A DNA stretch of 64,000 nt from an uncultured Pelagibacteraceae bacterium (GCA_902595725.1 CACJRJ010000001.1:1-64000); one strand, 5' to 3'; shown: positions 1 to 9,438, counted from the first letter of the stretch. Numbers and translations are program-made. Notes: generated from the letters alone by a model not told the origin.

Positions 1-202
1 AACTGACTGAACTATTTCCGTATTTGCATTTTAAAACTTTGAACAAGATATCAAATACAACCAGAGGTCTTGCATTTCCAATATGTGGATTATCATAAAC
101 TGTTGGTCCACAAACGTACATTCCAATTTTTTTTGGATCAATTGGAATGAATTTTGCCTTTTTGTTACCCAGACTATTTGTTAAAAAAATATCTTTATTC
201 AT
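1..202 (-). CDS. cysS: Cysteinyl-tRNA synthetase, N-terminal part (runs off the left edge)
   Basis: Charges tRNA-Cys with cysteine in the cytoplasm. About 67 codons are visible on the minus strand from the ATG at 202-200. The translation contains [18 protein letters not shown] at residues 28-45, which is the class I synthetase start typical of CysS: C31 is the usual first zinc ligand and PHIGNAR is the HIGH-type nucleotide-binding motif. The rest of the gene lies outside the window. nadE lies just upstream on the same strand with a 45 bp gap, so the two may be co-transcribed. The motif makes the family assignment secure. Confidence 0.93.
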   Translation of the reverse strand, partial: MNKDIFLTNSLGNKKAKFIPIDPKKIGMYVCGPTVYDNPHIGNARPLVVFDILFKVLKCKYGNSSVS

Positions 203-247
203 TATTCTAGAAATATACTTTAATTTGATGTTTGTGAATCTTTTAGA

Positions 248-985
248 TTACTTAGGAATCTTACAAACCGGAATTGGCTCCATTTTGTGAAGATTTAAAT
301 TTCTTATTTTAATGTATTTTTCATAATTAGGGGAATCTGGGTTTTTCATAGCTTCTTCTACTTCGTCATACTTTAAGCCTAATTGGCTTTCGTCAGTTCT
401 TCCATCATCCCATAGACCATCTGTTGGTTTAGCTTTGATAATTTCTTCAGCTATTTTTAATTCTTTTCCAAGTTCCCAAACATCCGTTTTTGTACAATCT
501 GCAATCGGAGAAATATCAACACCACCATCTCCATATTTTGTGTAAAAGCCAACACCAAAGTCTTCTACTTTATTTCCTGTGCCAACTACAATACCTTTAT
601 TTGCTGCAGCTACTTGATATAGAGTTGTCATTCTTAATCTAGCCCTTGAGTTAGCCATACCATGTTCACTTTTAAAATCTGATAATGTATTTTCAAAATT
701 TTTAAATACATTATCAAGTTCTAAAGAATGAGACTCTACATTATTAAATTTTTCACTTAACCACTTTTTATGTAAAAGGCTTAGGTCGTTCTGTTCTTTG
801 TTTTGTTTGATCGGCATTGTTAATACAATAGTTTTCAAACTAGTCATCGCACACAAGGTGCTTGTTACTGAAGAATCTATACCTCCTGAAATACCTATAA
901 CAAGTGATTGTGCTTTAACTGGCATTGAATTTACGTAATTCGATATCCAATCTTTTATAAATATTACTTTTTTAGCTACATCCAT
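248..985 (-). CDS. nadE: NH3-dependent NAD+ synthetase
   Basis: Amidates nicotinic acid adenine dinucleotide to NAD+ using ATP, the last step of NAD synthesis. The 245 aa protein has the ATP-pyrophosphatase P-loop GISGGIDSSV at residues 31-40 and the conserved regions VVGTGNKVED and YGDGGVDISPIADCTKTDV. At 245 aa it is the short form: there is no N-terminal glutaminase (nitrilase) domain, so it should use free ammonia unless an amidotransferase is supplied in trans. It lies between cysS and the DAHP synthase on the same strand. Nothing is odd about it. Confidence 0.95.
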   Translation of the reverse strand: MDVAKKVIFIKDWISNYVNSMPVKAQSLVIGISGGIDSSVTSTLCAMTSLKTIVLTMPIKQNKEQNDLSLLHKKWLSEKFNNVESHSLELDNVFKNFENTLSDFKSEHGMANSRARLRMTTLYQVAAANKGIVVGTGNKVEDFGVGFYTKYGDGGVDISPIADCTKTDVWELGKELKIAEEIIKAKPTDGLWDDGRTDESQLGLKYDEVEEAMKNPDSPNYEKYIKIRNLNLHKMEPIPVCKIPK

Positions 986-1024
986 AATTCAATTATACGT
1001 TAAAAGATTTGTTTTATAAATGCG

Positions 1025-2404
1025 TTAAGAAACCGCTCTTATTCCACTTCTTGCATAAATGGAATTTTTTTTAATTTCATCGGAAATCAAAAATGACAGT
1101 TCTAATGCTTGATTAGCGTTTAATCTTGGGTCGCAATGTGTACGGTATCTACTTGATAAATCTTTATCTGAAATTTTTTGTGTTCCTCCAGTACATTCAG
1201 TGACGTTTTGTCCAGTCATTTCTATATGTAACCCTCCGGCATAAGACCCTTCACTTTGATGTACTGCAAAAACATTTTTAACTTCTTTTAAAACATTGTT
1301 AAACGGTCTAGTCTTAAAACCTGTAGAAGATTTAACAGTATTTCCATGCATTGGATCACAAGACCAAATAACATTTAAACCTTCTTTTTTAATAGTTCTC
1401 ACTAATTTTGGTAAAAATTTTCCAACATTTTCACAACCAAATCTTGAAATTAAAGTTATTTTTCCTTTTTCATTTTTAGGATTTATTGCATTGCAAATTT
1501 TAACTATTTCATCCGGTTTTGATGTTGGTCCACACTTAATGCCAATTGGATTTTCAATTCCTCTACAAAATTCAACATGGCCTCCATCTAATTGTCTCGT
1601 TCTATCACCTATCCACACAAAATGTGCAGATGTATCGTGATACTCTCCTGTAGTTGAGTCAATTCTTGTCATGCTTTCTTCAAATGGAAGCAACAAAGCT
1701 TCGTGTGAAGTCCAAAAGTTAACTGTTTTTAACCTTCTATTAAAATCTGAATTTATTCCACACGCATCCATAAATGCTAATGCATCCGCAATTTTATCCT
1801 CTAATTCTTTAAACTTCTTAGCTTGTGGACTTTTTTTAATATATCCTAAGTTCCATAAGTGAACTTTCTTTAAATCAGCAAATCCACCATGGCAAAAAGC
1901 TCTAATTAGATTTAGTGTTGACGCTGCTTGCGAATAAGCTTTAAATAATCTTTTTGGATCGGGTTTTCTTGCTTTTTCATTAAACTCTATTCCATTTATA
2001 TTATCACCAAGATAGCTGGGTAATTCTATATCACCTTGTTTTTCAGTTGGTGCACTTCTAGGTTTTGAAAATTGTCCCGCTATTCTACCAAGTTTAACAA
2101 CTGGTAAGGATGCTGAATAAGTCAAAACTAAAGACATTTGTAACATAACTTTAAAATAGTCTCTTATATTGTCTGGATTAAATTCTGCAAAACTTTCAGC
2201 ACAATCTCCTCCTTGCAATAAGAAAGCTTTTCCATCAACAACATCAGCTAGCTGTTGTTTCAAGTGTCTTGTTTCTCCAGCAAATACTAGCGGAGGAAAA
2301 TCTTTTATTTTTCCTAGAACCATATTAAGTTCTTTTTCATCCTCATAAGTAGGGATGTGTTTAACCGGATAATTTCTCCAACTATTTGTTTTCCATTTTT
2401 TCAT
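1025..2404 (-). CDS. aroG: Class II 3-deoxy-7-phosphoheptulonate (DAHP) synthase
   Basis: Condenses phosphoenolpyruvate and erythrose 4-phosphate to DAHP, the entry step of the shikimate pathway. At 459 aa it has the usual length of the class II (plant/actinobacterial/alphaproteobacterial) type, unrelated in sequence to E. coli AroF/G/H. Visible hallmarks are LLQGGDCAESF near residues 62-72 (C68 is the expected metal ligand), the PRSAPTE stretch, SHEALLLPFEES, and WSCDPMHGNT toward the C-terminus. No chorismate mutase domain is attached. It is transcribed after glmS on the same strand. The symbol is a convention, since class II genes are also called aroF, aroH or DHS. Confidence 0.93.
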   Translation of the reverse strand: MKKWKTNSWRNYPVKHIPTYEDEKELNMVLGKIKDFPPLVFAGETRHLKQQLADVVDGKAFLLQGGDCAESFAEFNPDNIRDYFKVMLQMSLVLTYSASLPVVKLGRIAGQFSKPRSAPTEKQGDIELPSYLGDNINGIEFNEKARKPDPKRLFKAYSQAASTLNLIRAFCHGGFADLKKVHLWNLGYIKKSPQAKKFKELEDKIADALAFMDACGINSDFNRRLKTVNFWTSHEALLLPFEESMTRIDSTTGEYHDTSAHFVWIGDRTRQLDGGHVEFCRGIENPIGIKCGPTSKPDEIVKICNAINPKNEKGKITLISRFGCENVGKFLPKLVRTIKKEGLNVIWSCDPMHGNTVKSSTGFKTRPFNNVLKEVKNVFAVHQSEGSYAGGLHIEMTGQNVTECTGGTQKISDKDLSSRYRTHCDPRLNANQALELSFLISDEIKKNSIYARSGIRAVS

Positions 2405-2470
2405 AATACAACTTAAAGTATATATAGATCAGATATTATAAATGTAAATTTGTTTTTTATTAATTATTTA

Positions 2471-4288
2471 TTACTCTACTGTTACTGATTTTGCTAAGTT
2501 TCTTGGTTTATCTATATCACAATTTTTTAACAATGCTACATGATAAGCTAAAAATTGAAGTGGGATACTTAATAAAAAAGGGTTAAGAGTTGAATTTGTT
2601 TTTGGAATTTGGAATTTAAATCTTATATTTTCACTCATTGTTGTCGATGTATCATCAGTTATCATTATAACTTTACCGCCTCTAGCTATTACCTCCTGCA
2701 TATTCGAAATAGTTTTTTCAAAATATCTATCTTTTGGTGCTAATACAATTACCGGCATACCATCTTCAATTAATGCGAGAGGCCCATGTTTCATTTCACC
2801 AGCAGCATAACCTTCAGCATGAATGTAAGAAAGTTCTTTTAGTTTAAGTGCGCCTTCCATTGCAATTGGATATGAATATCCTCTGCCTAAATACATAGTT
2901 CCTTTAGCAGTAACAAAATCTCTAGCCACAACTTGAATATCTTTTTGTTTCGATAAAGTTTGCTTAATAAAATCTGGTAACTTGATTAAATCTAAAATTA
3001 GTTTTTTATAATTTTCTTGATCAATTTCGCCTCTTTCCTTTGATATTTTTAATATTAGCAAATAAAGAACAAGCATTTGGCCTAAAAAAGCTTTAGTAGA
3101 TGCAACTCCAATTTCAGGTCCAGCATGAATTGGTAGAACAAAATCTGCAAGTCTTGCTATTGAGCTTTCTACAACATTAACTATCCCGCAAGTCTTGACA
3201 TTATTTTTTTTACATTTTTCAAGCGCAGCATATGTATCAGCTGTTTCTCCTGACTGCGAAACAAAGATATAAAGGTCATCTTTATTTAGTTTAACATTTC
3301 TATATCTAAATTCAGATGCTATGTCTGCTTCAACATCAATAGAAGTATTTTCTTCGATCCAATATTTTGCCATTAAACATGAATGATATGCTGTCCCACA
3401 GGCTATTAATCTTATTTTATTAATTTTTTTTGGATCAATTGGTAGATTATAAATATTAATTTCATTACGAGATTTATCTAAATATTCATTGATACATTTT
3501 TTTGTAGTAAATGACTGCTCATCAATTTCCTTAGACATAAAGTCTTTATAATCTCCTTTTTCGGCGATATTGTCCTCATTAGATAATTCTAAAATTTCTT
3601 TATTAATTTTTTTTTTTTCTGAATTATAAAATTCAACTTTTTCTCTATAAAGCAAGCAAAAATCTCCATCATCTAGATAGGAAATCTTATTTGTCATTGA
3701 TTTAAGAGCATAAGAATCTGAACCTATAAAATTTTCATTATGCCCATATCCAACTGCTAGTGGACTTCCTCTTCTTGCTCCAACAACTAAATTTTTAAAA
3801 TCTTTAAAAATTACTCCAAGAGCAAAACTACCCTCTAATTTTTCTAAAGTTTTATGAATACAGTTTATTAAATCTTCTGATTTTAAAAAATCAGTTAACA
3901 TTACTGTTATAACTTCTGTATCTGTTTGAGATTTAAAAGAATACCCTTTTTTAATATATTCATCTCTTAATTTATCAGAATTCTCAATTATACCATTGTG
4001 AACAACTGAAACTACTTCTGAAGAATGTGGGTGTGCGTTTATTTGGTTTGGAATCCCATGAGTAGCCCATCTTACATGGCCAATACCAAGATCACCATCT
4101 GAAGGATTTTGAAAAAGGATTTTTTCTAAGTTATCTACTCTTCCAGAACATTTTTGTTCGTTAATTTGATTATTGCTTAGCGTTGAAATCCCTGCTGAGT
4201 CATAGCCACGGTATTCTAGTTTTTTTAATGCACCAATTATACTTGCTGATACTGATTTATTACTTACTATTCCAACTATTCCACACAT
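2471..4288 (-). CDS. glmS: Glutamine-fructose-6-phosphate aminotransferase (isomerizing)
   Basis: Makes glucosamine 6-phosphate from fructose 6-phosphate and glutamine, the first step toward UDP-GlcNAc for peptidoglycan and LPS. The 605 aa protein is full length. The N-terminal Ntn-amidotransferase domain starts MCGIVGIVS with the catalytic Cys2, followed by HVRWATHG and the HNGIIEN region. Two SIS sugar-isomerase domains follow (about 290-430 and 455-595), including SQSGETADTYAAL, and the C-terminus LAKSVTVE is characteristic. The last base of glmU (4288) is the first base of glmS, so translational coupling of glmU then glmS is likely. No glmS ribozyme is visible, as expected outside Firmicutes. 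Confidence 0.97.
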   Translation of the reverse strand: MCGIVGIVSNKSVSASIIGALKKLEYRGYDSAGISTLSNNQINEQKCSGRVDNLEKILFQNPSDGDLGIGHVRWATHGIPNQINAHPHSSEVVSVVHNGIIENSDKLRDEYIKKGYSFKSQTDTEVITVMLTDFLKSEDLINCIHKTLEKLEGSFALGVIFKDFKNLVVGARRGSPLAVGYGHNENFIGSDSYALKSMTNKISYLDDGDFCLLYREKVEFYNSEKKKINKEILELSNEDNIAEKGDYKDFMSKEIDEQSFTTKKCINEYLDKSRNEINIYNLPIDPKKINKIRLIACGTAYHSCLMAKYWIEENTSIDVEADIASEFRYRNVKLNKDDLYIFVSQSGETADTYAALEKCKKNNVKTCGIVNVVESSIARLADFVLPIHAGPEIGVASTKAFLGQMLVLYLLILKISKERGEIDQENYKKLILDLIKLPDFIKQTLSKQKDIQVVARDFVTAKGTMYLGRGYSYPIAMEGALKLKELSYIHAEGYAAGEMKHGPLALIEDGMPVIVLAPKDRYFEKTISNMQEVIARGGKVIMITDDTSTTMSENIRFKFQIPKTNSTLNPFLLSIPLQFLAYHVALLKNCDIDKPRNLAKSVTVE

Positions 4289-4917
4289 TATTTATTTTTT
4301 CTCTTATAATTTTTTACTTCACTTTGACTTGATCTAGTAAGTGCCAAAGAATTTTTTTTAACATTTTTTGTTATTACGGAACCTGCTCCTATTGTACTTT
4401 TTTCATTCAATGTAATTGGTGCAACTAGAGATGAGTTTGAGCCAACAAAAACTTTATTTTTAATTACCGTTTTGTTTTTATTTTTTCCATCATAATTACA
4501 TGTAATAGTACCAGCTCCAATATTAACTTGATCTCCAATATTAGCATCACCAATATAAGATAAATGATTTACTTTTGAATTTTTTCCTAAATTACTTTTT
4601 TTTATTTCAACAAAATTTCCAACTCTTGATCCTGATTTTAAAACTGTTCCTGGTCTTAGTCTGGCAAAAGGTCCTACTACTACATTATTTTCAATTTTAA
4701 CATTTTCTAAATGAGAAAAAGATTTTATTTTAGAATTATTTTGTATTTTAACTTTCTCCCCTAGAACTACATAAGGTTCTATTGTTACATTTTTTCCAAT
4801 TTTTGTATCTTTTGAAAAATAAACTGTCTCCGGTGCAAGCATCTTAACACCGTTTTTTATAAATTTTTCTCTCAATCTCGCTTGGGCTTTTTGTAAAATT
4901 GTTTGTTTCATTTGCAA
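4288..4917 (-). CDS. glmU: GlmU-type glucosamine-1-phosphate acetyltransferase lacking the uridylyltransferase domain
   Basis: A left-handed beta-helix acetyltransferase of 209 aa. From about residue 22 it follows the linker and C-terminal half of alphaproteobacterial Glm[18 protein letters not shown], hexapeptide repeats, then [24 protein letters not shown] and [11 protein letters not shown], the acetyl-CoA/sugar site including the catalytic-His region. Normal GlmU is about 450 aa with an N-terminal nucleotidyltransferase, which is absent here: only 65 bp separate this start from the divergent gph. By family knowledge it should acetylate GlcN-1-P to GlcNAc-1-P, and another protein must make UDP-GlcNAc. 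It is coupled to glmS. The ATG at 4917 and a second ATG two codons later are both possible. Confidence 0.85.
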   Translation of the reverse strand: MQMKQTILQKAQARLREKFIKNGVKMLAPETVYFSKDTKIGKNVTIEPYVVLGEKVKIQNNSKIKSFSHLENVKIENNVVVGPFARLRPGTVLKSGSRVGNFVEIKKSNLGKNSKVNHLSYIGDANIGDQVNIGAGTITCNYDGKNKNKTVIKNKVFVGSNSSLVAPITLNEKSTIGAGSVITKNVKKNSLALTRSSQSEVKNYKRKNK

Positions 4918-4982
4918 TTTTATTTATAGTTAAGTAAACATGATCGTTAATTCACAAATTATTTCTTATTAATACTTTTTAA

Positions 4983-5672
4983 ATGACTCAAAAATTTACC
5001 ATATTATTTGATTTAGATGGCACTTTGGTTGACACAGCTCCAGATCTTATGAATGCACATAACCATGTTATGAGAAAATTTGGATATGAAAGCAAATCAA
5101 CTGACGACATAAGAAAATTAGTAGGCCAAGGAGCGGGATCGTTAATTGGTAGATCGGTATGGGGTCAGGCAAAAAAAGAATTAAAAAAGATAAATGACGA
5201 TAAAATTAAAAAAGAAATGGTAACAGAATTTATAGATTTTTATGGAAAAAATATTGCAAATGAAAGTAAATTAATTAATGGAGCTTATGATTTTTTGAAA
5301 TGGTGTAAAGAAAATGAAATATCAATGGGTGTGTGTACAAATAAACAAGAGCATCTTGCTATTGATTTATTAAAACAAATTAAAGTATATGATTTTTTTG
5401 AATATGTTGCTGGAAGTAATACTTTTGATTTTTGCAAGCCTGATCCTAGGCACTTAACTAATGTAATAGAAATTATGCAAGGTGATATAAAAAAAAGTAT
5501 AATGATTGGTGATAGTGAAACAGATGGAAATGCTGCAAAAGCTGCTGGTATTCCATTTATTCTATTAGAAGATGGATATACTGAAAAAAATGTAAATGAA
5601 ATTTCACATAATCATTTAATAAGAGATTTTGTTGGAATTGAAAAAATAGTTCAAAAATACTTACATCATTAA
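4983..5672 (+). CDS. gph: HAD-family phosphoglycolate phosphatase
   Basis: Probably dephosphorylates 2-phosphoglycolate. The 229 aa HAD hydrolase shows all four motifs in order: FDLDGTLVDTAPDL (nucleophile D10, acid/base D12), the Thr of GVCTNKQ, the Lys of CKPDPRHL, and MIGDSETDGNAAKAAG with the metal-binding acids. The TAPDLMNAHN stretch after motif I resembles Gph rather than broad-specificity HADs, but substrate cannot be proven from sequence. It is divergent from glmU (65 bp between starts) and followed 55 bp later by prpD. Confidence 0.85.
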   Translation: MTQKFTILFDLDGTLVDTAPDLMNAHNHVMRKFGYESKSTDDIRKLVGQGAGSLIGRSVWGQAKKELKKINDDKIKKEMVTEFIDFYGKNIANESKLINGAYDFLKWCKENEISMGVCTNKQEHLAIDLLKQIKVYDFFEYVAGSNTFDFCKPDPRHLTNVIEIMQGDIKKSIMIGDSETDGNAAKAAGIPFILLEDGYTEKNVNEISHNHLIRDFVGIEKIVQKYLHH

Positions 5673-5718
5673 TATTGATTATTCTCATTCCTGGTTGTAT
5701 TAAAAAACAATAAAAATT

Positions 5719-5730
5719 GGAGAGAAATTG
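5719..5730 (+). promoter_or_regulatory. Ribosome binding site and TTG start of prpD
   Basis: GGAGAG at 5719-5724 lies 3 nt before the TTG at 5728. It is one of the better Shine-Dalgarno matches in a window where many genes lack one, and it supports the non-ATG start. Confidence 0.6.
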
Positions 5731-7230
5731 AAAATTCATACTGTAAAAGTTTACCCATCAAAAATTAAATTAAATAAGAAAAATCAACTTGCTTGGAAAT
5801 TAGCAGAAATATCTAGCGACAATGCAAAACTAAACAAAAAGTCTGTTGAAATGGCAATAAATAGAATTATTGATAATGCTTCAGTTGCAATTGCTTCTTT
5901 AAATAGAAAATCAGTAATTTCTTCTAGAGAAATGGCTTTAAAACATCCCAAGAAATACGGAGCAACATTGTTTGGTGTTAGTTCAAAAAAAAAATTTGAT
6001 TGCGAGTGGGCAGCATGGGCGAATGGAACTGCGGTAAGAGAATTAGATTTTCATGACACTTTTTTAGCTGCGGATTATAGTCATCCAGGTGACAATATTC
6101 CTCCTCTTTTAGCTGTTGCTCAACAAAAGAAAAAAAGTGGAATGGATTTACTACGAGGAATAATTACTGCTTATGAAGTTCAAGTAAATTTGGTTAAAGG
6201 AATTTGTTTACACAAACATAAAGTTGATCATATTGCACATCTTGGACCTAGTGTGGCTGCAGGTATTGGTACAATGCTCAGATTAAATACAAATACAATT
6301 TACCAAGCAATTCAACAGGCGCTTCATACAACAATATCTACGAGACAATCTAGAAAAGGTGAAATTTCAAGTTGGAAGGCTTATGCACCTGCTCACGCAG
6401 GTAAACTTGCGATCGAAGCTGTAGATAGAGTAATGCGAGGTGAAGGAGCACCAAGTCCTATTTATGAAGGAGAAGATAGTGTAATTGCTCGAATACTTGA
6501 TGGTAAAAAAGCTTTATATAAAGTTCCATTACCAAAAAAAAATGAAGAAAAAAAAGCTATCTTAGAAACATATACAAAAGAATATTCTGCTGAATACCAA
6601 GCACAAGCTCTTATAGATATAGCTAAAAAACTTAACAAAAAAATTAAAAATCTTAATCAAATAAAAAAAATTGATATCTATACAAGTCATCATACACATT
6701 ATGTAATTGGAACTGGTGCAAACGATCCTCAAAAAATGGATCCAAAAGCAAGTAGAGAGACCTTAGATCATTCAATAATGTATATATTTGCTGTCGCTTT
6801 AGAGGATGCGAGCTGGCATCATGTTAACTCATATAAAAAGTCTAGAGCTAATAAAAAAAGCACTATAAAGATTTGGAGATCAATTAAAACACACGAAGAT
6901 AAAAAATGGACTAGAAAATACCATGATCCTAATCCAAAAAATAAATCATTTGGAGCAAAAGTAGTTGTGACACTAAATAATAATAAAAAAATTATTGAAC
7001 AATTAGACAAAGCTGATGCGCACCCTTATGGATTAAGACCTTTTGTAAGGAAAAATTATATAAATAAATTTTTAAAATTAACAAAAAATATTCTTCCTAA
7101 AAAAGAAAGTGATCGTTTTTTAAAAACTGTACAAAATTTAATTAAGTTAAAACCAGGACAATTAAATAAACTTAATATAGAAATCAAAAATTCTAATTTG
7201 AAAAAAAATAATAAAAAAGGGATTTTTTAG
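5728..7230 (+). CDS. prpD: 2-methylcitrate dehydratase, MmgE/PrpD family
   Basis: Dehydrates 2-methylcitrate in the methylcitrate cycle, which turns propionyl-CoA into pyruvate and succinate. The 500 aa protein has the PrpD features RELDFHDTFLAADYSHPGDNI near residues 110-130 and KAYAPAHAGKLAIEAV in the middle. The start is a TTG at 5728, chosen because GGAGAG lies at 5719-5724 and the ORF has no better placed ATG. It is the first gene of an operon with prpB (stop TAG shares its G with the GTG start of prpB) and prpC. The gene order makes the function much more certain than sequence alone, since MmgE/PrpD proteins include other dehydratases. Confidence 0.92.
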   Translation: MKIHTVKVYPSKIKLNKKNQLAWKLAEISSDNAKLNKKSVEMAINRIIDNASVAIASLNRKSVISSREMALKHPKKYGATLFGVSSKKKFDCEWAAWANGTAVRELDFHDTFLAADYSHPGDNIPPLLAVAQQKKKSGMDLLRGIITAYEVQVNLVKGICLHKHKVDHIAHLGPSVAAGIGTMLRLNTNTIYQAIQQALHTTISTRQSRKGEISSWKAYAPAHAGKLAIEAVDRVMRGEGAPSPIYEGEDSVIARILDGKKALYKVPLPKKNEEKKAILETYTKEYSAEYQAQALIDIAKKLNKKIKNLNQIKKIDIYTSHHTHYVIGTGANDPQKMDPKASRETLDHSIMYIFAVALEDASWHHVNSYKKSRANKKSTIKIWRSIKTHEDKKWTRKYHDPNPKNKSFGAKVVVTLNNNKKIIEQLDKADAHPYGLRPFVRKNYINKFLKLTKNILPKKESDRFLKTVQNLIKLKPGQLNKLNIEIKNSNLKKNNKKGIF

Positions 7231-8126
7231 TGCATTTTGTTAAAAAAAAAACAGAAGAAAAAAGAGAAGAATTTGATAAAAAATTAAAATCAAAAAAAAT
7301 ATTAAGAGTTCCTGGTGCTTATAACCCTTTAACTGCAAAAGTAATTGAAGAAATTGGATATGATGCTGTTTATGTTTCTGGAGGAGTTATGTCCAACGAT
7401 TTAGGATATCCTGACATTGGTTTAACTACTTTACAAGATGTAAGTAATAGAGCTAATCAAATAGCTAGAGTAACAAACTTGCCTACAATTGTTGATATTG
7501 ATACTGGATTTAAATCTTGCAAAGAAACCATTGAAACTTTTGAAAAATTTGGAATTACTGGAGTTCATATCGAAGATCAAGTAGCACAAAAAAGATGTGG
7601 TCATCTAGATAATAAAGAACTTATTCCTAAAGAAGATATGGTTAAAAAAATCAAAGAATGTGTAAGTTCAAAAAAAGATAAATATTTTAAAATAATTGCT
7701 AGATCAGATGCAAAAAGTGTTGAGGGTATCGATAAAATGATAGATAGATGTAAAAGCTATGTTGATGCCGGAGCAGAAATTATTTTTCCTGAAGCTTTAT
7801 ATGATGAAAAAGAATTTGAAAAAGTAAGAAAATCTCTAAATTGTTATTTATTAGCTAATATGACCGAATTCGGTAAATCAAAATTATTAAATTACAAAGA
7901 GTTAGAAAATATAGGTTATAATATAGTAATTTATCCTGTTACTACACAACGATTAGCTATGAAAAACGTAGAAGATGGACTGCGTGCTATTTTTGACGAT
8001 GGACATCAAAATAATATTATTGATAAAATGCAAACTAGAAAAAGATTATATGATTTAGTTGAGTACGAAAAATATAACTCGCTAGATGAAAAAATTTATA
8101 ATTTTAGTACAGAAGGTCATGAATAA
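7230..8126 (+). CDS. prpB: 2-methylisocitrate lyase
   Basis: Cleaves 2-methylisocitrate to pyruvate and succinate, the last step of the methylcitrate cycle. The 298 aa PEP-mutase/isocitrate-lyase fold protein carries the catalytic motif KRCGHL near residues 121-126 (isocitrate lyases have KKCGH) and DIDTGF, HIEDQV and FKIIARSDA around the active site. Translation starts at GTG 7230, sharing one base with the prpD stop, which implies coupling. Length is normal for PrpB and too short for isocitrate lyase. Confidence 0.94.
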   Translation: MHFVKKKTEEKREEFDKKLKSKKILRVPGAYNPLTAKVIEEIGYDAVYVSGGVMSNDLGYPDIGLTTLQDVSNRANQIARVTNLPTIVDIDTGFKSCKETIETFEKFGITGVHIEDQVAQKRCGHLDNKELIPKEDMVKKIKECVSSKKDKYFKIIARSDAKSVEGIDKMIDRCKSYVDAGAEIIFPEALYDEKEFEKVRKSLNCYLLANMTEFGKSKLLNYKELENIGYNIVIYPVTTQRLAMKNVEDGLRAIFDDGHQNNIIDKMQTRKRLYDLVEYEKYNSLDEKIYNFSTEGHE

Positions 8127-9250
8127 TGGGTGATGAGATTAAAAAAGGCTTGTTAGGTATTGTTGTTGACGAAACTACAGTTTCTCAAGTAATGCCTGAC
8201 ATAAACTCTCTTACATACCGAGGTTATGCAGTACAAGACCTTTGTGCTAAATGTAGTTTTGAAGAAGTTGCCTTTCTTGTTTTAAACGGAGAACTTCCAA
8301 ATAAAAAACAGTTAAAAAGTTTTATTAAAGAAGAAAGATTAGATCGTAAGCTTTCAAAAGAAATTTTAAGTGATATTCGTAAAATGCCAAAAAAAGCTCA
8401 TCCAATGGATGTGGCAAGAACAGCTGTGAGTTTAATGGCATTAGAAGATAATGAAACAAGAGATAATTCTCCAAAAGCAAACATGAGAAAAGCTATAAGA
8501 ATATTTTCAAAAACTCCAATTGCTTTAGCTGCCTTTTTTAGAGCTAGAAAAGGTAAAAAAATGATAGCCCCAAAAAAAAATTTATCTTTCTCGGAAAACT
8601 TTTTTTATATGTGTTTTGGAAAAGTTCCAAGTAAAGAAATTGTTAAGGCTTTTGATGTATCCTTAATACTTTATGCAGAACATAGTTTTAATGTTTCAAC
8701 ATTTACTGCAAGAACTATTACTAGTAGTTTATCCGATATTCACGGAGCAATAACTGGCGCTATAGCAAGTTTAAAAGGACCTTTGCATGGTGGTGCCAAT
8801 GAAGAAGTGATGCATATGATGAATAAAATTAAAAGGCCTGAAAATGCTCTAAAATGGATTAATAAAGCGCTTAAAAATAAAGATGTTGTGATGGGTTTTG
8901 GTCATAGGGTTTATAAAAGAGGTGATTCTAGAGTTCCTACCATGGAGAAATATTTTAAAAAAGTATCATCAATTAAAAAAGATAAAAAGTTTATTAAAAT
9001 TTACGATATTGTTAAAAACGTAATGATTGAAAGAAAAAATATCCATCCAAATGTTGATTACCCCACTGGACCAACCTACCATCTGATGGGGTTTGATACA
9101 GATTTCTTTACTCCTATTTTTGTAATATCGAGAATTACTGGGTGGTCTGCTCATATTATGGAGCAACATGCAGCAAACAAATTAATTAGACCACTTTCTA
9201 AATATAGAGGTCCGAGGCATAGAAAAGTTATGCTTTTAAATCAAAGATAA
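8126..9250 (+). CDS. prpC: 2-methylcitrate synthase (citrate synthase family)
   Basis: Condenses propionyl-CoA with oxaloacetate to 2-methylcitrate. The 374 aa protein is a short type II-like citrate synthase with the active-site segments GPLHGGANEEVM (His), VMGFGHRVYKRGDSR (His/Arg) and the late Asp in MGFDTDFFTPIF. TAATG overlap with prpB shows it belongs to the prpDBC operon, which decides 2-methylcitrate synthase over ordinary citrate synthase. No prpE or PrpR regulator is adjacent. The 8969-9169 stretch on the other strand is only a shadow ORF. Confidence 0.92.
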   Translation: MGDEIKKGLLGIVVDETTVSQVMPDINSLTYRGYAVQDLCAKCSFEEVAFLVLNGELPNKKQLKSFIKEERLDRKLSKEILSDIRKMPKKAHPMDVARTAVSLMALEDNETRDNSPKANMRKAIRIFSKTPIALAAFFRARKGKKMIAPKKNLSFSENFFYMCFGKVPSKEIVKAFDVSLILYAEHSFNVSTFTARTITSSLSDIHGAITGAIASLKGPLHGGANEEVMHMMNKIKRPENALKWINKALKNKDVVMGFGHRVYKRGDSRVPTMEKYFKKVSSIKKDKKFIKIYDIVKNVMIERKNIHPNVDYPTGPTYHLMGFDTDFFTPIFVISRITGWSAHIMEQHAANKLIRPLSKYRGPRHRKVMLLNQR

Positions 9251-9252
9251 AT

Positions 9253-9429
9253 TTATTTTAAATTTAAATCACCACATTCCGTATTGGTAAATATACATGT
9301 GCTATAATGATGAATTGTTTTTACATCTTTTACAACTCCTAAAGCAGTACCTTCAACGGTTCCTGTGACTGTATTACATTGATTAAGAGCTAAGAGCAAA
9401 AAAAAATAGAGTGTAAATTTTTTCTTCAC
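9253..9429 (-). CDS. Small putative lipoprotein downstream of nrdB
   Basis: A 58-codon ORF on the minus strand, from GTG at 9429 to TAA at 9253, starts 9 nt after the nrdB stop. Its translation begins VKKKFTLYFFLLLALNQC, a lysine-rich start and hydrophobic stretch followed by Cys at residue 18. The remainder is short and contains two more Cys. The shape is that of a small outer-membrane lipoprotein, although LNQC is a poor match to the lipobox. Its CNTVTGTVEG segment is faintly like entericidins. No homolog is recognised with certainty. It fills an otherwise empty 188 bp gap, and no separate promoter is evident, so it is probably carried on the nrdAB transcript. Confidence 0.6.
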   Translation of the reverse strand: MKKKFTLYFFLLLALNQCNTVTGTVEGTALGVVKDVKTIHHYSTCIFTNTECGDLNLK

Positions 9430-9438
9430 TTGAAAATT

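Noticed and set aside
1296-1862. Plus-strand ORFs of 114 and 63 codons inside the DAHP synthase gene
   Set aside because: They are antisense shadows of a well supported conserved gene.
4267-4300. glmS ribozyme or riboswitch upstream of glmS
   Set aside because: glmS starts at the glmU stop, leaving no leader; no ribozyme-like sequence is present.
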